DNA from: Macrocystis pyrifera
Lineage: Eukaryota; Sar; Phaeophyceae; Laminariales; Laminariaceae
Direction of reading: 5' to 3'
DNA length: 64,000 nt
Assembly: GCA_031763025.1 (NCBI GenBank)
Contig: JASSKH010000031.1
Span: 1,550,001-1,614,000, forward strand
Each line of letters opens with the position of its first letter. Within the stretch, counting starts at the first letter, position 1. A program made the translations under genes and the position numbers. The notes under the pieces were generated by a model, which ran no database searches, had not been told where the DNA came from, and worked only from the letters and a program-made list of their open reading frames with translations. This document shows positions 1-14,700 of this stretch, one piece after another.

Positions 1-230
1 TCACCAGAAGTTCTTGCGCCAGTGGCGTCTGCCTTTTTAGCAACGGTGGCGCCGGCGTCAGCACCACCACTACGACCACTAGCGCCGCTAGCGTTGCTCC
101 GCTGACCCTGCGACGGCGACGGCGACTGCGGCGGGGTCGGCAGCTCCCCCCGCAGCAAGGCCACCATCAGTCCCTCGGTGATATCGTCCCCCAAATTCGT
201 CCCGTCCTCCTGCTCCGGGCGGGTCGAGGA

Positions 231-264
<34 letters not shown>

Positions 265-3200
265 CCAGCAGCAGCGCCACCACCACTACCGGTCTCAGTC
301 GCCGCCCGGGCCTCGCTTGGAGCTGCGTCCGTGTTGGCAGAGGGGAGGGAAACGCTTTCAGCACCAGTGTTGTTACGGGTGTCCTCCATGCCAACCACTC
401 TATCGGCGCCACCAACCTCACCACCTGCATCAACACCACCATCGTTCTCAAGTGCCTCGTACGACCCATCAGCTCCATCCACGCCATCAGCTCTACCAGC
501 CACATCTCGGCCTTCTGCCTCAGGCTCCGGGGCACCCATCGAGCAGTCGTCGGCAACCTCACCAGCAACCTCATTAGCGAACTCATCAGCAAGCTTATCA
601 GCAAGCGCATCAACTCCAGCATCGCTCTTCAATGCCGACTCATCAACACCACCAATTCTCGCATCGCCCTCAAGCGCTGTGCACGACTCGTAAGCGTCAC
701 CAGCTCCACCGGCTCCACCAACACCATCATCGCTCTCAAGCGCCTCGTGCGAGTCAGCAGCGCCATCCACACTATCACCACCAACCCCACCATCGCTCTC
801 AAGTGCCTCACGTGACTCATCAACCCTACCAGCCACATCTCGGTCCTTCGCTTCAGGCCCCGGGGCACCGATCGCACAGCCATCAGCAACCTCACCAGCA
901 ACCTGACGTGTAAGACCATCAGCAACCTCACTAGCAAGCTCACCAGCTAGCTCATCAGCAAGCGCACCCTCAAACTCATCGTCGGAGTACACGGGGTCAT
1001 CCAAATCCCATTTCTTGTCCGCCACGAACGCCTCGTGCCGTGCCGCCTGTGGGCCAGCGTTAGCCTCTTCCTCACGTCGGCGGCGGCCGTCGGTCAGCCC
1101 TTCATCCTCAGCTTGAGCGTTACCCTCCACCGAGTCACTCGCGGCACCTTCGGGAGAGGCATCTTCGGAAGAGGCGGCAGAGGCGCGTCCGGCGGCAGCA
1201 CTTCCGGAGCCGAGGGTGTCTTCCACATGACTGAAGCTGTAAATTAGAGAGTCCGACACAGTCGTCCCAGGCCCGCGCTCACCGACAACACTTTCATCAG
1301 AGTCGTAAACGGCCGCTGTGGCGGCCGCGGAAGGGTCAGCGGCGGTAGCGCCAGCGGTAGTAGCGCCACCAGCGGCCACGAAAGCATCAGGCGTGGCAAT
1401 TTCCGCGGACAGGTCACAGAGGGGGGGTTCCGCTGACTCGACCCTGTCGAAGCCGCGGCGTTCGACGTCATCGTCACAGCTTTCATCCGCTGCGGATTCC
1501 AGGCCCGACGCAAAGTGCACGCCGCCACGCCCTCGCCCATCCCTCTCCACCCCATCATGCCCGCGCACACCCTCGCCCTCGCCCCCACGCCACACCGCGC
1601 CCTCCTCGGCATCCGAAACTCCAGGAGCACCCGGCACGTTCTCGTTCATCCCCGGTGGTCCGACGGCCTCATGAGTTACAGAGGTCAGCTCGCTCGCTTT
1701 GTCTTCCGATGATGTCGAGGAGTTGAATAGAATTTCCCAAAGCTCTTGGCGTCTTCCGCCCTCACCACCATCACCGCCTGGATCGCCGCTGCCGCCACCG
1801 CCACTTACATCACCGGTACTCTTGCTGCTCCTCGGGCCTTCGGCGGCCAACGTTTCGCTGGCATGGTGTTCGACCAACTCCGCCCCCTCCTGCGCGGCCG
1901 AAGTCACCGCCACGCTCGCGCTTCCCAGCCCCTCCCTCCCTTCCCCCGCCTCTGTAGGCGGGAGGGCCTCTTCCAAAACCACGTTGCTATCGGGGAATGG
2001 CGAAGACTCCACGGGCGATGCCGCCGCGTCCCCGTAAAATCTGTCCGGGCGGACCTCGGTTGCACCTGTCGATGCGTTTCCCCCGTCCGCCTCCTCCTCG
2101 TTCCTGGCTGCCCAGCTCATGATATGTTCCAGTGCGTCAAAGGAAGAGGAAGAAGAACCTCCGAGTGACGATGGCCCGTCTGCTCTTTCCCACGACCTGG
2201 AGCACACCTTGGGCTCCACGGATAACACATCACCACCCTCCCCACCCACCTCCTCCGCGGCCACCGCCGTCGCCGCCACTCTCGCACCTGCCGGCCCCCC
2301 CCCCCCTCTGCTCCCTTCCCCCGCCTCTGTAGGTGGGAGGGCCTCTACCACAAGCAAATTGCCGTCACGGAACGGCGAAGGCTCCGTGGGCAATGCTGCT
2401 CCATCTCCACCGACTCCGTCTGTGCGGGCCTCCGATGCACCGGTCAATACGTTACCCCCCCCCCCTTCCGCCTCCTCCGGGCTTCTGGCTGCCGAGTTCA
2501 TGATATGTTCCATTGCATCAAAGGAGGAAGAAGAATCCCCGGGTGATGGTGGTCCTTGTCCCCTTTCCCGCGACCTGGCGCCCACCTCGGATGCCACGGT
2601 TGACACATCATCCCCCCCCCCCTCCCTCCTCCACCGCCCCCTCCTCTGCGACCACTGCTGCCGCCACTCTCGCACCTGCCAGGCCCTCCTCTTGCTTCCT
2701 CCCTTCCCCCGCCTCTATAGGTGGGAGGGCCTCTACCAAAATCAAATTGTTGTCGCGGAACGGCGAAGCTTCCATGGGTGATGTTGCCCCTTCTCGAGGA
2801 ATTCCGTTTGGGTATCCCTCGGATACGCCAGTCGATACGATTCCCCCACCTTTCTCCGCATTCGCCGCCCCCTGCGGGTTTGTGGCAGCCCAGTCCAACA
2901 TATGGTCCACCGCGTCAAAGGAAGAAGAAGAATCTCCGGGCGGTGACGGTCTGTCTCCCCTTTCTAATGACCTCGGGCTCACATCGGACGCGACGGAAAA
3001 TACTGTATCACCCTCCTTCTCTCTCTCCACCGCCCCCTCCTCCAAGGTCACCGCCGTCGCCATCCTCGCAACTTCCAGCCCTTCCCCCTCCTCCCTCCAT
3101 TCCCCCGCCTCTGTTGGCGGGAGGGCCTCTACCAATAGCAAATTGCTTCCGCGGAATGGCGAAGACTCTGTGGGCGATGCTGTCCCGTCTTCAGCAATTC

Positions 3201-4843
3201 TGTTTGGACGCACCTCAGATGCGTCCGTCAACACGATACTTTCGCCCTCCTTTGCCTCCTCGGCATCCTTCGCATTTCTGGCTTCCCAATTCATCAGATG
3301 ATCCAGTACGTCAAAGGAAGAATCGGAAGAATCCCCGGGTGATGATGGCCCGTCTTCCCTTTCTGCCGACCTCGGGCACGCCTCGGGCGCGACGGATAAC
3401 ATGCCACCCTCCCCCCTCGTCCCTGCGGCCACCTCCATCACCCTCACCCTCGTGCCTCCTACGCCCCCCCTCACCCCCCCTCACCCCCCCTCCTACCTCT
3501 TCAGGCAGAAGGGCCTCTTGCGAGGACAATACCGAACATTCTGAGGGCCTTGTCGCAGCCTCTCTGGCCATCCTGTCAGGGCGCACCTCAGATGTCCCGG
3601 ACAACATTTCACCCCGTTCTCCCTCCGCCTCCGACTCCGCCGCCACCCTCGCGCCCTCCAAGCCCCCCCCCTCCGCCCTCCCTTCCCCCGCCTCCGTAGG
3701 CTGGAGGGCCGTTCGCACGAAGCCTGTCACGTCGTCGAACAGTCTAGAATCCGAAGACTCTGAGGTCACAGCCAACCCGTCTTGCGCTGGTACATCCGGC
3801 CAGACCTCGGACGCGACTGACAACACATCCTCCACCTCCCCCTCCACCTCCGCCTCCCTCAGTTCCTCTTGCTCCACCTTCATCTCCGCCGACATCCTCG
3901 CGCCTCCTACGTTTCCTTCCCCTCCCCTCTCCTCCTCATCCCCCCTCTTGACTGGGTCAGCCGAGGCGTCTTCGCTGCCGTCGTTACTGAAAGCTCCATT
4001 CCGCGAGTGGCGACTCATATCATCATCCTGCGACTCGCCTGCATCCTCAAACGAATCGTCGTGGTACTCTTCCGCAGCATCCTCGCCACCACGGCCGCCG
4101 TTGCCACCGTCGCCGCTGCCGCTGCCGCTGCCGCTGCCGCTGCCGCCGCTCTCGAGGGGACTCCTACCACCAACCCCCGGCGGAGTGTACGGGGCTGCTC
4201 TGCTCTCGAGGGGACTCCTACCACCAACCCCCGGCGGAGTGTACGGGGCTGCTGGACGCCCGATTATCTCCGTCTCCCCGTCCAAAGCCAAGCCAGACGC
4301 CGACCTCAAAAACGCATGCTCTCCATCTTCTGGACGAGACTTACCCTCGTCCGCCACCACCGCCCCCGCCACCGCCCCCGCCGCGTCTCCTGGCAGCGGC
4401 ATAGCATGAGCAGAAGCGGGGAGAGGATGTCGGTTTCCAGCGTCCTCCCTGTAGTCAAAGCCGCCACGCCTATCCGTGTCAATCCCGACCTCACCGTCCT
4501 GCACAAAGGAGATCTCTTCCTCTGACTCCAAGCTACCATCACCCCCCGCCAAGGCCTCCAATATATCGCTGAGGCGGTCCGGTGTCGAGCCCCGACCCCC
4601 CTCTGGCCTTCCCCGAGAGGACACGCCATCCGAACCTATTGCCCCTCCCGCCGCCGCTGCTGCCGCCCCCGCCTCGTCCTGAACTCGTTTCTCGGCATCA
4701 CGGCGGGCGTTCTCCTCTGCCGAAGCAGCAGCATTATTCACCCGGAACTCTTCGATGACGCGGACGCGATGCAGCTGGAGTGCGTCCAGCTCGGCATCAT
4801 CTCTCTCCTGACGAGCGGCGAGCTCCCTGTTTTGGCGATCCGC
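1..4843 (-). CDS. Giant gene exon 11, repetitive acidic exon, runs off the window
   Basis: Acceptor cgacgcag|GCG at 4843, phase 0. It begins with the last coiled coil (ADRQNRELAARQERDDAELD ... ARRDAEKRVQDE) and becomes acidic, Gly/Ala/Glu-rich and internally repetitive. The coherent frame is 2 (mod 3) from 4843 to about 3480, 1 from there to about 2612, and 0 from 2612 to the window edge, with more than 870 codons open in the last part. Both switches are one extra base in C runs. Near the edge are PVYSDDEFEGALADELAGEL and DDITEGLMVALLRGELP, the latter resembling a short amphipathic docking helix. Confidence 0.65.
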
Positions 4844-7800
4844 CTGCGTCGCGAGTAATCCAGACAATTGTTGTCGGTTTTCCACCATAACATACCGCTC
4901 ACCAAACGTCACAGTTCATCAACGGTGTCCCGAGGGCACCCCAAGAGCGCCCACCGCGACTGGAACCAGGCAAGATGGTCCAAGACAAGCACCCCTGCCT
5001 TACCCCTTGCCACAAAAATAAAACATCCCAACAACAATAACCCGCCGCGCGGTGCTCGAAACTCTAGGTGCCGCATGGCCGACACATCGACAGTCAACCT
5101 CTTCACACAGAAAAAAAAAAACGGCATGCACGAAAAAATCAAACGAACAAACAAAAGGACCTCTCGTCTTGCAACACCCATCTTGTACAAAAAGCACGCG
5201 CGTTGCCCCTTTCTCACCTCGATCCGCTCCTGCTGGATTTTCCTCTCCCACTCCCCGTCCGAGCTGCAGAACGAGTCCGACAGCCCTTCACGGGCGGAGC
5301 CCGCCGCATCCTCCAAATCTCCGCCCCCAGAGCTTCTTCCCCTCTCCTCCTCTCCCCCTGCCGCCACCCCCGCCACCCCGGCCACCGCCTCCGCCAGCCC
5401 ATGACGAGAGGAGTCGCTGTTGTCGGCACCACCGTCGCCGTAGCCTCGGCCCCAGATGAGGCCATGGCGGTTTCCACCGTCGCCGCCGCCGCTGGCGGTG
5501 GGAGTTCCGGGAGAGTTCCGAGGGGACACTGCGGAGGCAGAGCAGGATGAAGTTCCGCGAGGCATCACACGCTGGAGCTCCCTCCGTTCCTCCGCCAGGG
5601 CTCGCTCTTCATTGGCAACCTCTCGCCGCAGACGGTCTTCTTCCCTCTGATTGTTTTGCGTTGTGTCGGAGAATAGCGCGCGGTGCGGAAGTAAAGGGGA
5701 CATACGCAAATCGTTTAGAAAACGGTGCGGCGATGGCAAAGTTGGGTCGGCTGGCTGTCCGGCTTGGAGTTGATGCGGGTCCGGACAACAGCTGCCTAGA
5801 TATAAAAGGAAACATCTTGTTCGCCCTATCAGTAGACAGCAACACTCAGCAACAAGAAGCTTATATAATGAAGGCACGGACACAGACGACACAATAAAAG
5901 GCTGACGAGACCACACGAAGGCGCGCGCCGCAGTAGAGGAGTATGCAGCGCCCACCTATTCTGAGGTTCCTCGCATGAGAAACTCTGTACTATACTTCCC
6001 CCAACAACCAACCTTGAGAACGAATACAAGCTCAAGCCCCGATTCACAAACCCATGGGGCTAGCTATTTAACGGCTACAGCAGTAGCGGTCCCTCTGTAG
6101 TGCCGGTTGCCCGCTATAGTGCATGTGGAGTCGCATTTGGCACAGTTTGGATTCACCAGTGTGGTAGGTAGTGTGCGGAGTAGTTCTGGCTGCCGCTATA
6201 GTCCCAGCATTGTTGGCTATCGCATACCGGCACCACAGAGGGACCAGTACTGTAAATATTTGTAAACGAGCATCGGATCAGACCATATTTTGTAGCGCCT
6301 CATTTGGGAGTTTTGTCCGTGACACATACTTGGGAAGGTAAGTGCAACATCTTCCGAAGTACGACTCACGAAACGAAAAACACGCAGACCCACAAAAAAA
6401 AACATCAACCATTACACAAAATACACACATGCGTGCATATAGGTAGGGACGAAGCACACGGGCACGACACAAGATACAGACATAAAATACACCTCATACA
6501 CGGAAAACTATACCCATCTTGACGCATCCCCATCCAAACCCCCACCCTACACCCATTCCAGCCCACCTATCTACCCACCCACCCACCCACCTGAATACAC
6601 TCCATCTGTCGCGCCAGGCGATACTTTGCGCGCACTCGCTCCCTCGACTCCTGGAGCCCCTCCAGCGTGTCCCTCATGATCGCCACCCTCTCCCGTCGCC
6701 CCGCAAGTGCCGCCTCCCTCGAGGCAAGCGACTCCGTCGACGCGGTCAGACCGTGTTGGCTGTCAGCTGCGCTGCCACGGTCGTCACCGCCGTCGCCGTC
6801 GCCAACCCCGTTCCCTCTACCGGCTTCCGTGGAGGTGCTCAAATCCGAGGGTGATCGCGACAAGAGGCCTGGCCCGGAGGCGGGCAGCCGCAGCGCCGGC
6901 CGGGCAGGCGACGGCGACGGTTCACCTGGTCCCATCGCTCCGCTGGCGGGGGAGGACGCCTCGAAGTCGTGCGAGTAGGAGTGGGCTATGTCGGCGTCGG
7001 GTCCGCTAGCGCTGTCGCCAAAGCCACACGAGGCGCTGCCCGTTCCGAGGGGGAGGGCGGCCGAGTGCTCCATCGCAGCCGCCACTGACGCGATAGCGGC
7101 CTCCGTCGCCGCCGCCACCGCCTCCGATGCCGATTGCGGTTGTTCTAGGTCCGCGGGGGGGGGAGACCGCACTGGCACAGGCATCTGGCGCGGGGGGACC
7201 GGCTGCTGGTCTCCGTCGGAAAAGGCCCCGTCAGACAAGACCTCGCCCGCGTCGGACTCGTCTTCGAAGGACACGCTGTCGTAGCCGTCCCGCTCGCCGT
7301 CCCGCTCGCCATACTCGTTCCTCTCGCTGCCCGCCTCGCTGTCTTCGTTCTTCGCGGGTGCGCAGTCTTCTCGGTCTTCTACCTCATCAACTTCTACCTC
7401 CTCGGCAACGTCGACAACGCTGATGCGCTCACGGCCGCTGTCACCACCACTGCTGCTGACGCTGACGCTGCCGTCGCCGCTGCCGTAACCGCCGCCCCCG
7501 CAGCCACTGCCCGTGCCGCTGCCTCTGCTGCTTCTCGTACCACTGTTGCTGGCCACCTCCTCTGGTGTCGCGTGCTCGGGCAAGAACCGCCCGCCCACTC
7601 CCCCCGTTTCCACATCAACCTCACCGGCAAGTGCCAAGTCTGACACTGATCTCGCCGCGGAAGAGCTAAGGCTGCCGACAATGCCGTCGGGGATGGTACG
7701 GTTCGACGCCTCGCCGTTTCCACTATGCGCGTTCGTCACCACAGCCGGCCCAGATTCCGACACCTTGCCAGCACCACCGCCACCGCCAACATCCTTCCCG

Positions 7801-8676
7801 GAAGTACCCGCGGCCGACACCTTAAGCGGACGGGCAGCGGCCGCAAGCGGCACGACACTCTCCTGAAGCTCCTTGGCCAGAGACTCGGCGAGGTACAGCG
7901 ACTCTTCCCCTTCATCTGCGGCCTCGTCCTCACCCAGGTATACCTCGCCGTCCTCGGACGACCCGTTGCTTCCACCACCGCGGCCGACAGCCGCGGGGCG
8001 CGTCACTTGGGGCTCCGAACGTCGCAGTCGGATCGATTCATCCGCGAGGCTCAGGGAGTCTTCTTCCTCTCTGCTCGATTCGAACGACGTGTAGCGCTCG
8101 TCCTCCTCGTCCTCGTCCTCGTCCTCCTCCTCCTTCTCCTCGTCGTTCCTTTCTACACGGCCCGCATCCAGGGCGTGCCGAGCCCGCTCGCCGCTGCCAG
8201 GGCCGCCCCCGTCCCCCTCTAGCATGCGCAGCTGCTCCTGCGTGCGCCGCGACATGGCTCCCCGCTCGCGCTCAATCTCGCGGCACACCGCCGCGTATTC
8301 GACGGATGCCCCGCCCTTTCCCCCACTACCGCCGACAGCGCCGCCGCTAACAAACGCGGGTGCAGCAGTAGCAGCAACAGAGGCAGCCGTTGCCGCAGCC
8401 CCCGCTGTCGCCCCTCGACCCGTCCAGGGTAGGGGGCCGCTACGGCGAAGCGGGTCGATCGGCGTGGAGGATGACCTCTGCCGCCTGGACGTGTCCCTCA
8501 GCGCGGCCATCCGGTAGTCCAGCAAGGCGTCGATATCGTGAGCTAGCGCCAAGTCGCCGTCCCCAGGAAGCGTAACCCGACCGTTACCGCCCACGTCCCC
8601 ACTAGCACCTGCGCCCCCATTTCCGGCCTGCTGCCGGCCCAGCTTCCGTAACACCGCTGGCGCAGCAGTAGCAGAA

Positions 8677-8707
<31 letters not shown>

Positions 8708-11700
8708 AAGCAGCAGCAGAAAGCAGCAGCAGCGGCAGAAGCAACGGCACTGTTGAAACCGTCGTGCGAGTGGCGCATGTGCTTGCCGGGGGACACCAAA
8801 TCCCCACCACCCCCACCACCACCACCGCCCCCACTTCCGCTGCCCGAAAACCTCCCGCGTCCTCGTGCCCCCGATGTGATCGGTCCCGAGTGGTGTCGCC
8901 TGTGGTGGACCTCCCGCGACTGATCGCTCCTGGAGAACATCGTTGCAGTCGCCGCCGCCGCCGCCGTAGCAGCGAGAGCTGCAGCTGCCGATGTCGACGG
9001 CACTGCCGGGGTGGCCGGTGCAGCAGTTGTCCCAGCCGCGGCTTCCCTGCGGTCCCTCTTCATCTCCGGGGTTGTCGGCCAGAACCCGGCCTGCCCTGAG
9101 AGGCGAGCGCTCCGCCCGCGCTCCCCCGGGGGGGAGGTGGTGCGCAAGGCGCTATGGGCGTTGTTGCTGCGGACGGGAGAGTGCTCGAGGAGGCTGTCGA
9201 AGTCGTTACCCGCGTGGTGGTGGCGCTGATGGTGGTGCTGATCAAGGGATTCAGTCGTAAATGGGTTAATGGGGACAAAGTACATGGGTTTAGTGTAGGA
9301 TATTTTTTGAAGCAGCACTACTTGACATTTGGGGGACAAATTACTTGGAATTACTGTGGGCTATTAGTTGGAGTAGGTAACACCCTGCTCTTGTGGACAA
9401 AGTCTTGAAATTCATGTGGGGTACTTTTTGCGGTATTAACGCAAGTTTTGGATACATACTTGAAGGTAGTATGGGATTTTTTTTCGCAGTGGTCGCACCC
9501 ACGTTTTGGGGACAAACTAGTAGGAAGTAGTGTGAGATATTTTGACAGTGGGTGGGGGCACCCACTTTTATGGGGCTAACTATTACGGGGGGGGCATAGT
9601 AACTAGGACCTACGGTACACACAAAAACCTATATATTTCCGTATTTTTTTTACCAACAATATTTGGTCCTATTTACTATGGTCCCACGTAATATGTACCA
9701 GTAGCGTACACTTAGAATCCGAGTGAGAAACATCGTACTCGTACCATCAGCGATACCAGCTTCTAGACTACATGACGCCGATTTCAGCGCCATGTCCTTC
9801 CTACACAACACACACGAGAGCGCCGGCGAGCTCACGGAGACCTGCAAACATCAATTTCATGGTGTAGCCGCTGCCGTGGGATTGAGTCTTATTAATAGTG
9901 GCACTATCAAAGCTTACGTCTACTTTTGGTGTCAGGACGAAACACCACACAACAGACCAGAACTCTTGCCACACGAGCCCGTTCGGGCACGTGGACCGCG
10001 TGATGCCCATGATGTCACTGAGCCTACGATATGAGGTATTTCAGTTGTATCTGGCCTGCCGAACGCACCGGCCTCTTCGAAAATACCCTGTATTCTCGAG
10101 ATCTAGAGAGGGCCCAAAGCTGTCTCGCCCAGTTCGATTCTGGGCGATGGCAAAAACGTTTGATACGGACCACCAAGAACAACAAAAATATCACAGCAGC
10201 CATACGTGAGGACGCTGATCATATTCGTACGTTCCATTGCTGCCATGTTGCCGGAAGGCAAGATCGCCCTCTCGGTTCAATTGTCACGTGCGACCCGGTT
10301 GAAAGCAGTGCGACGACTTTCAGCTGAAATGCAGCAAACGGTTAACCAACCGGCCTCTCATTACGCCCGCCATCTGGCCGCGTGATTTGTTTCATTTCGT
10401 AGCTGAAGAAGCATGTCGTGTTTTGAAAAAACGGGCATGGGGGAAAAAAACGGACACACTCCCGGCCCGTAACTACGACCTGGTATGGTGTACCAGTACT
10501 GTATTAGAGTTGTACTCTCTGCCTGGTATTTTATTTTGTGGCTTTAGGTACTGAAAATTATTATCTCTTCCTTTCCCCGACTCGTACTACTTTTGTACAT
10601 CTACAAACCTACACACCCCGCACATTGCGCGATCGAAGTATCACATCAACCTCGCAAAGACGAGATTGGAGGAAATTTTCGATCTCAAGGTTCGGTCTAT
10701 TTTGTTTTTTTCATGCCACTCTGACCCAAACTATAAGGACCGCTTGTATCAAGTATCAACACACAAATGTTCCTTTATTTCGGGACAAAGTAGTTCACAT
10801 ACCACACATCAATAACAATACTGTACATGAAGCAGGTTTTATTTTCTGTTTCTTCGCCATTTCTTGCTATTTTGAAGCTGGGGCTGCACACGGTCGGATG
10901 GCAACCACAATGACTATCACAAATACACAAAAAGATCAAGCGATACAAAGTGCTTGAGGTGTTGAGCGAGTACTATCGTAGCTATCGTAACCACTACGGT
11001 CTTAGGAAACTCGCGAGCCTGCAGAGCGGAAAGCGTTACATCGACCCTGCTGTTGCACACTATGTGGTTTGTTTGCCCGCAACCATCGTCGCCACATATA
11101 CACTTCGTATCTGGAATCCAAAAGCTCGTCGGTTCGATTTTTTCGAAAAACAAAAAGCGGGGGAAAAAACGGTGTCGGAGGGAGCACGGTACCATGTCAA
11201 AGCCGATAGAATAACACACGAAAAACCAAAACTGTAAGACGAAAAAAGCAAACTAATCGAAAAACGAAAAAATGCTAACATAGGCATCATGGACACCTTT
11301 AGACTGACGAGAGCAATTTTCTGTCTCGCGTCAACAGGGCTGTGATAGCAGCAGTTGTAGTCTGCTAACAGGTAGATCTTAATATTATTTTGCAAGGCGA
11401 TTTTTTGGGGTTTTCTTCCATCGCTGGAAAGTGCGAGAGCGCGAATCGGCAAAAAAAAAACGATCAAGATCAACGAGCCGTGTGAGTGCCGAATGAACCC
11501 TGTGCGTGATCAAAAATAAGGCAAACACCGGTGGGGGAAGAAGAGACGAGAAATAGTGTCGGATATCGTACCGAACGTTTCGATAAATCGATCTATCGAA
11601 TTATCAAAACATTTCGGTGTATCACATCGAACGTTCGATATACCATAATAACCGGACGTGTTTAGCCCTCCATCCCCTCCGTGTTTGGTATGCAGATACT

Positions 11701-14700
11701 GAACGACACCTGCCATGCATCAACTATCGAAATCGCATCGATTCTATTATTTTGATCAATATCGCATCGAATCAAGTTATATCCAACATTAGACGACACC
11801 TGCTACCACGGCAGTCCAGAAGGTCGCTGGGCGTAACCCCCCTCACGAGTTGAGCTGGAAAGCAAAAGTGTTGACGCGGTTGAGAGAGCGATCACGGAAG
11901 AGTCGGGCGATGGCCCAGCGGGAAGCAGTCGCGGCGGGGGGCTCTTTCCTATACATATACCTACTAACGGCTGAAGGCCTCGTTCCAAGGTGCCGATGAT
12001 TGTGTGCTGGGGAGGGGGGCACCACGAGAGGAAGAGGGCTTACCGGACACGCATGGGGTACACACGTCGCTGCCGCAACAGCAGTTGCAGCAGCACCAGC
12101 AGCAGCACCAGCAGCGGCGGCGGGGGCGGTGGCTGCCGCAGCAGCACAGCCGCCTGTGTGTGCATCGAGTATCCCGTTCAGGAACACTACGAACGCCGGG
12201 TATGCCTCTGATACTTATGGGTGGTTTATACAGTAGAAATAACAGCAGCAGCAACAACCCTAATCCCTAACCGAAACCCGGACCGCCTGGGAGTTTTCTC
12301 TGAAATACCCTGAAACGAGAAACTGTGTGCACTACCAACCACTGTTATGTCGGAGATGGGCCAAGTCGCATATATACACTAACACTTTTTGGCGGTATAT
12401 ACGCATACCAGGGCTGACAGCATGCCGGACAAAACTAAAACGTCATGGTCTGGCATCCGGCATATGCTTCTTTCTGCCTATTCGCGCCGCGTTTAGAAAA
12501 TTCCAGGAACAAATCAGAAGAATTGGCCATGTCCAGAAAAAAACGAAGCAATACCAGGAAAAGCTTCGGTGCGGCGTTTCTCGAAGCTCCCACAAAAGCC
12601 ACAGCAAATCAACTCAAGAAAGTAGAACGTAGTTCATTACATGCTACATGCACTATTAATAAAGGTGCCTTAGAGTTTGATCTACATATATGTATACTCT
12701 GTATAATTGTTCTCATATTTCAATATTTTTAAATCTTCTCTTTTACGTTCCAGCTCAACTTGGAGGAGATTCTTACCCTCAGCGACATTCTGGACAAGCC
12801 GTGGTCACAGGTGCCTACCCTTCTCCCCCTCCGTACACACATATTTATCGCGCATACCTGGTACGAAGTAGTGCTACGTACGTACGTAAGCATTCCCATT
12901 CACTGTTCGTGGATTCCCATCGATTTTTTCCGACTCGCGCTCGCGCATTTTCGGAGACGGAAGAAGACTCGGGACAAAACCCCGCGACAAAGACCATGTG
13001 CAAAAAGCACACCAGCCGAGATTCAACCCCAGAGCAAACCGCCAGCAGGGTGACAGGCTACCACTATTGATAGACCACAGAGCCACTCTGCTGACTGTAT
13101 AACTTCAAGTCTCGTAGCACCTACGATATGTCCTCTCCGTCTTTCGGGGACATGTTTATTTTAAAGGTGATCAACGTTGAAGCTCATGCTGCACATTGTC
13201 GGATGGCAAACGCACTACTATTATATAATAATACTAGTATAACACAGCCTCCCGCAATGTCACCCTACTAATAGGCGGAAATGTAAGAGACGTTTAAGCA
13301 TATATATGAAGACCCAAAGATCCTTATATTTCCGGCCAGAGTCGTGGTCTAATGACTAGCTTTCAATCCAGCGTTTTCGAGCAGAGATCATCACGTGCTC
13401 GACACTGCGGGTGAAGCACCCTGTTGTGTAGGAGAAAAAAGGGACTGTTGCCACATAATCAATGGTTGATTGAGCATGATTGGCTCAGGATTTAGCTTAA
13501 CTGATGTATACGTATCGTGCACAGTGACCCTCAACAATAGTACCTGGTAGTGTCGACTATGTGGGAAAGTTCCCTCGGGTTTTTCGAGCCCCCATTTTCC
13601 GGGTACGCCATTGGTCGAGGGGGGCCCCCTCGGGCGAGGGCGCGCGGTGGGAGTTGTCCCTCGGGACGACACCCCGGTTTTGCCGCACACGCGGAGGATA
13701 TGTAGGGTGCCATCCGCGGTTTAGAAACAAGCCTCTCCGTACGTCTACAACTCCGGTGAACCGGGGACGCGCCGTAAAAACAAACAAAGCTTTCGCGTTC
13801 CGTACCGCCGAAAAAGGACACCAGAGTACAATCTGTATAGGAATGAACTTGTCACTGGAGCTTGTCGGAAGGTGGTGAAACAACTAAATAAGTATATATA
13901 TATAATTATCATCACCCCTTTTACTTTCCAGCCCAACTCGCAGGAGGTTTTACCCTCAGCGATCTTCTGGACAAGCCGTGGTCACAGGGGTCGTCCTTTC
14001 TCCCCCCCCCCCCGTACGTGCCTTTACTTGTATCGCGCATAGGGTTCAGCATTCCCACTGCTCGTCGATTATTCATCGGATGTAGCTAACTCACGCTCTC
14101 GCGCTTTCCGCCAATAATTTTCTTATGCAAGAAAAAGTCCCTACCTGTACGAGCATGCACTCGGTGAGACTCGAACCCACGAAATTGATCTTGATAGGCA
14201 CGCGGACCACCTATCAAGCCACCGGGGACGTATATAGTACGTTTACTGTAGTATTATACTTCTGTCGTACGGTGTATGCTAATTATGTACACCAGTAACA
14301 GGAGTACTAAACTGCACCAAAGTCTTGGGGAGGCATGCTATGGTGGGGATGCACCTAACATTTTCGGAAGTTCCTCACTTGAGGAGCTCCATAATTCGTC
14401 TTTAAACGGACCTTGAGAAAAAGCGTACGCTTAACCCGATGAAAAGTTGCATGGCATGGGTACAAAACGAAAATTACTGGAAAAACAAACTGGATTCAGA
14501 GGTGTCCTACGATATAGGTTCACCCTATATTTTCTGAGGCTCCTCGCTTAACGAGCTCCATACATCAGCCGAAAACTGACTTCAGCAAAGTCGAACATTA
14601 CATTCCGATGAACAATCCCACGGCCCAAGTACACAAAAAACGTCATTTGTCGAAACAAGATTGACACTCCGACGATTTTGGATTAAGGAACCCCCTGTTT

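Noticed and set aside
178..693. Plus-strand ORFs opposite the giant gene (also 2119-2781, 2721-4409, 15397-16548 and others)
   Set aside because: Pro/Ser/His-rich shadows of the minus-strand coding repeats.
10100..10165. tRNA T-arm-like gcccagttcgattctgggc
   Set aside because: No matching acceptor stem or D arm upstream.
12044..12153. CTG-rich stretch with acceptor- and donor-like borders in giant-gene intron 8
   Set aside because: 110 nt would break the frame between exons 8 and 9, which join perfectly without it.
14160..14232. tRNA gene (also 37115-37192 and 63275-63354)
   Set aside because: Box A and B are present but arms do not pair as a tRNA and the same head is attached to a shared SINE body in each copy.
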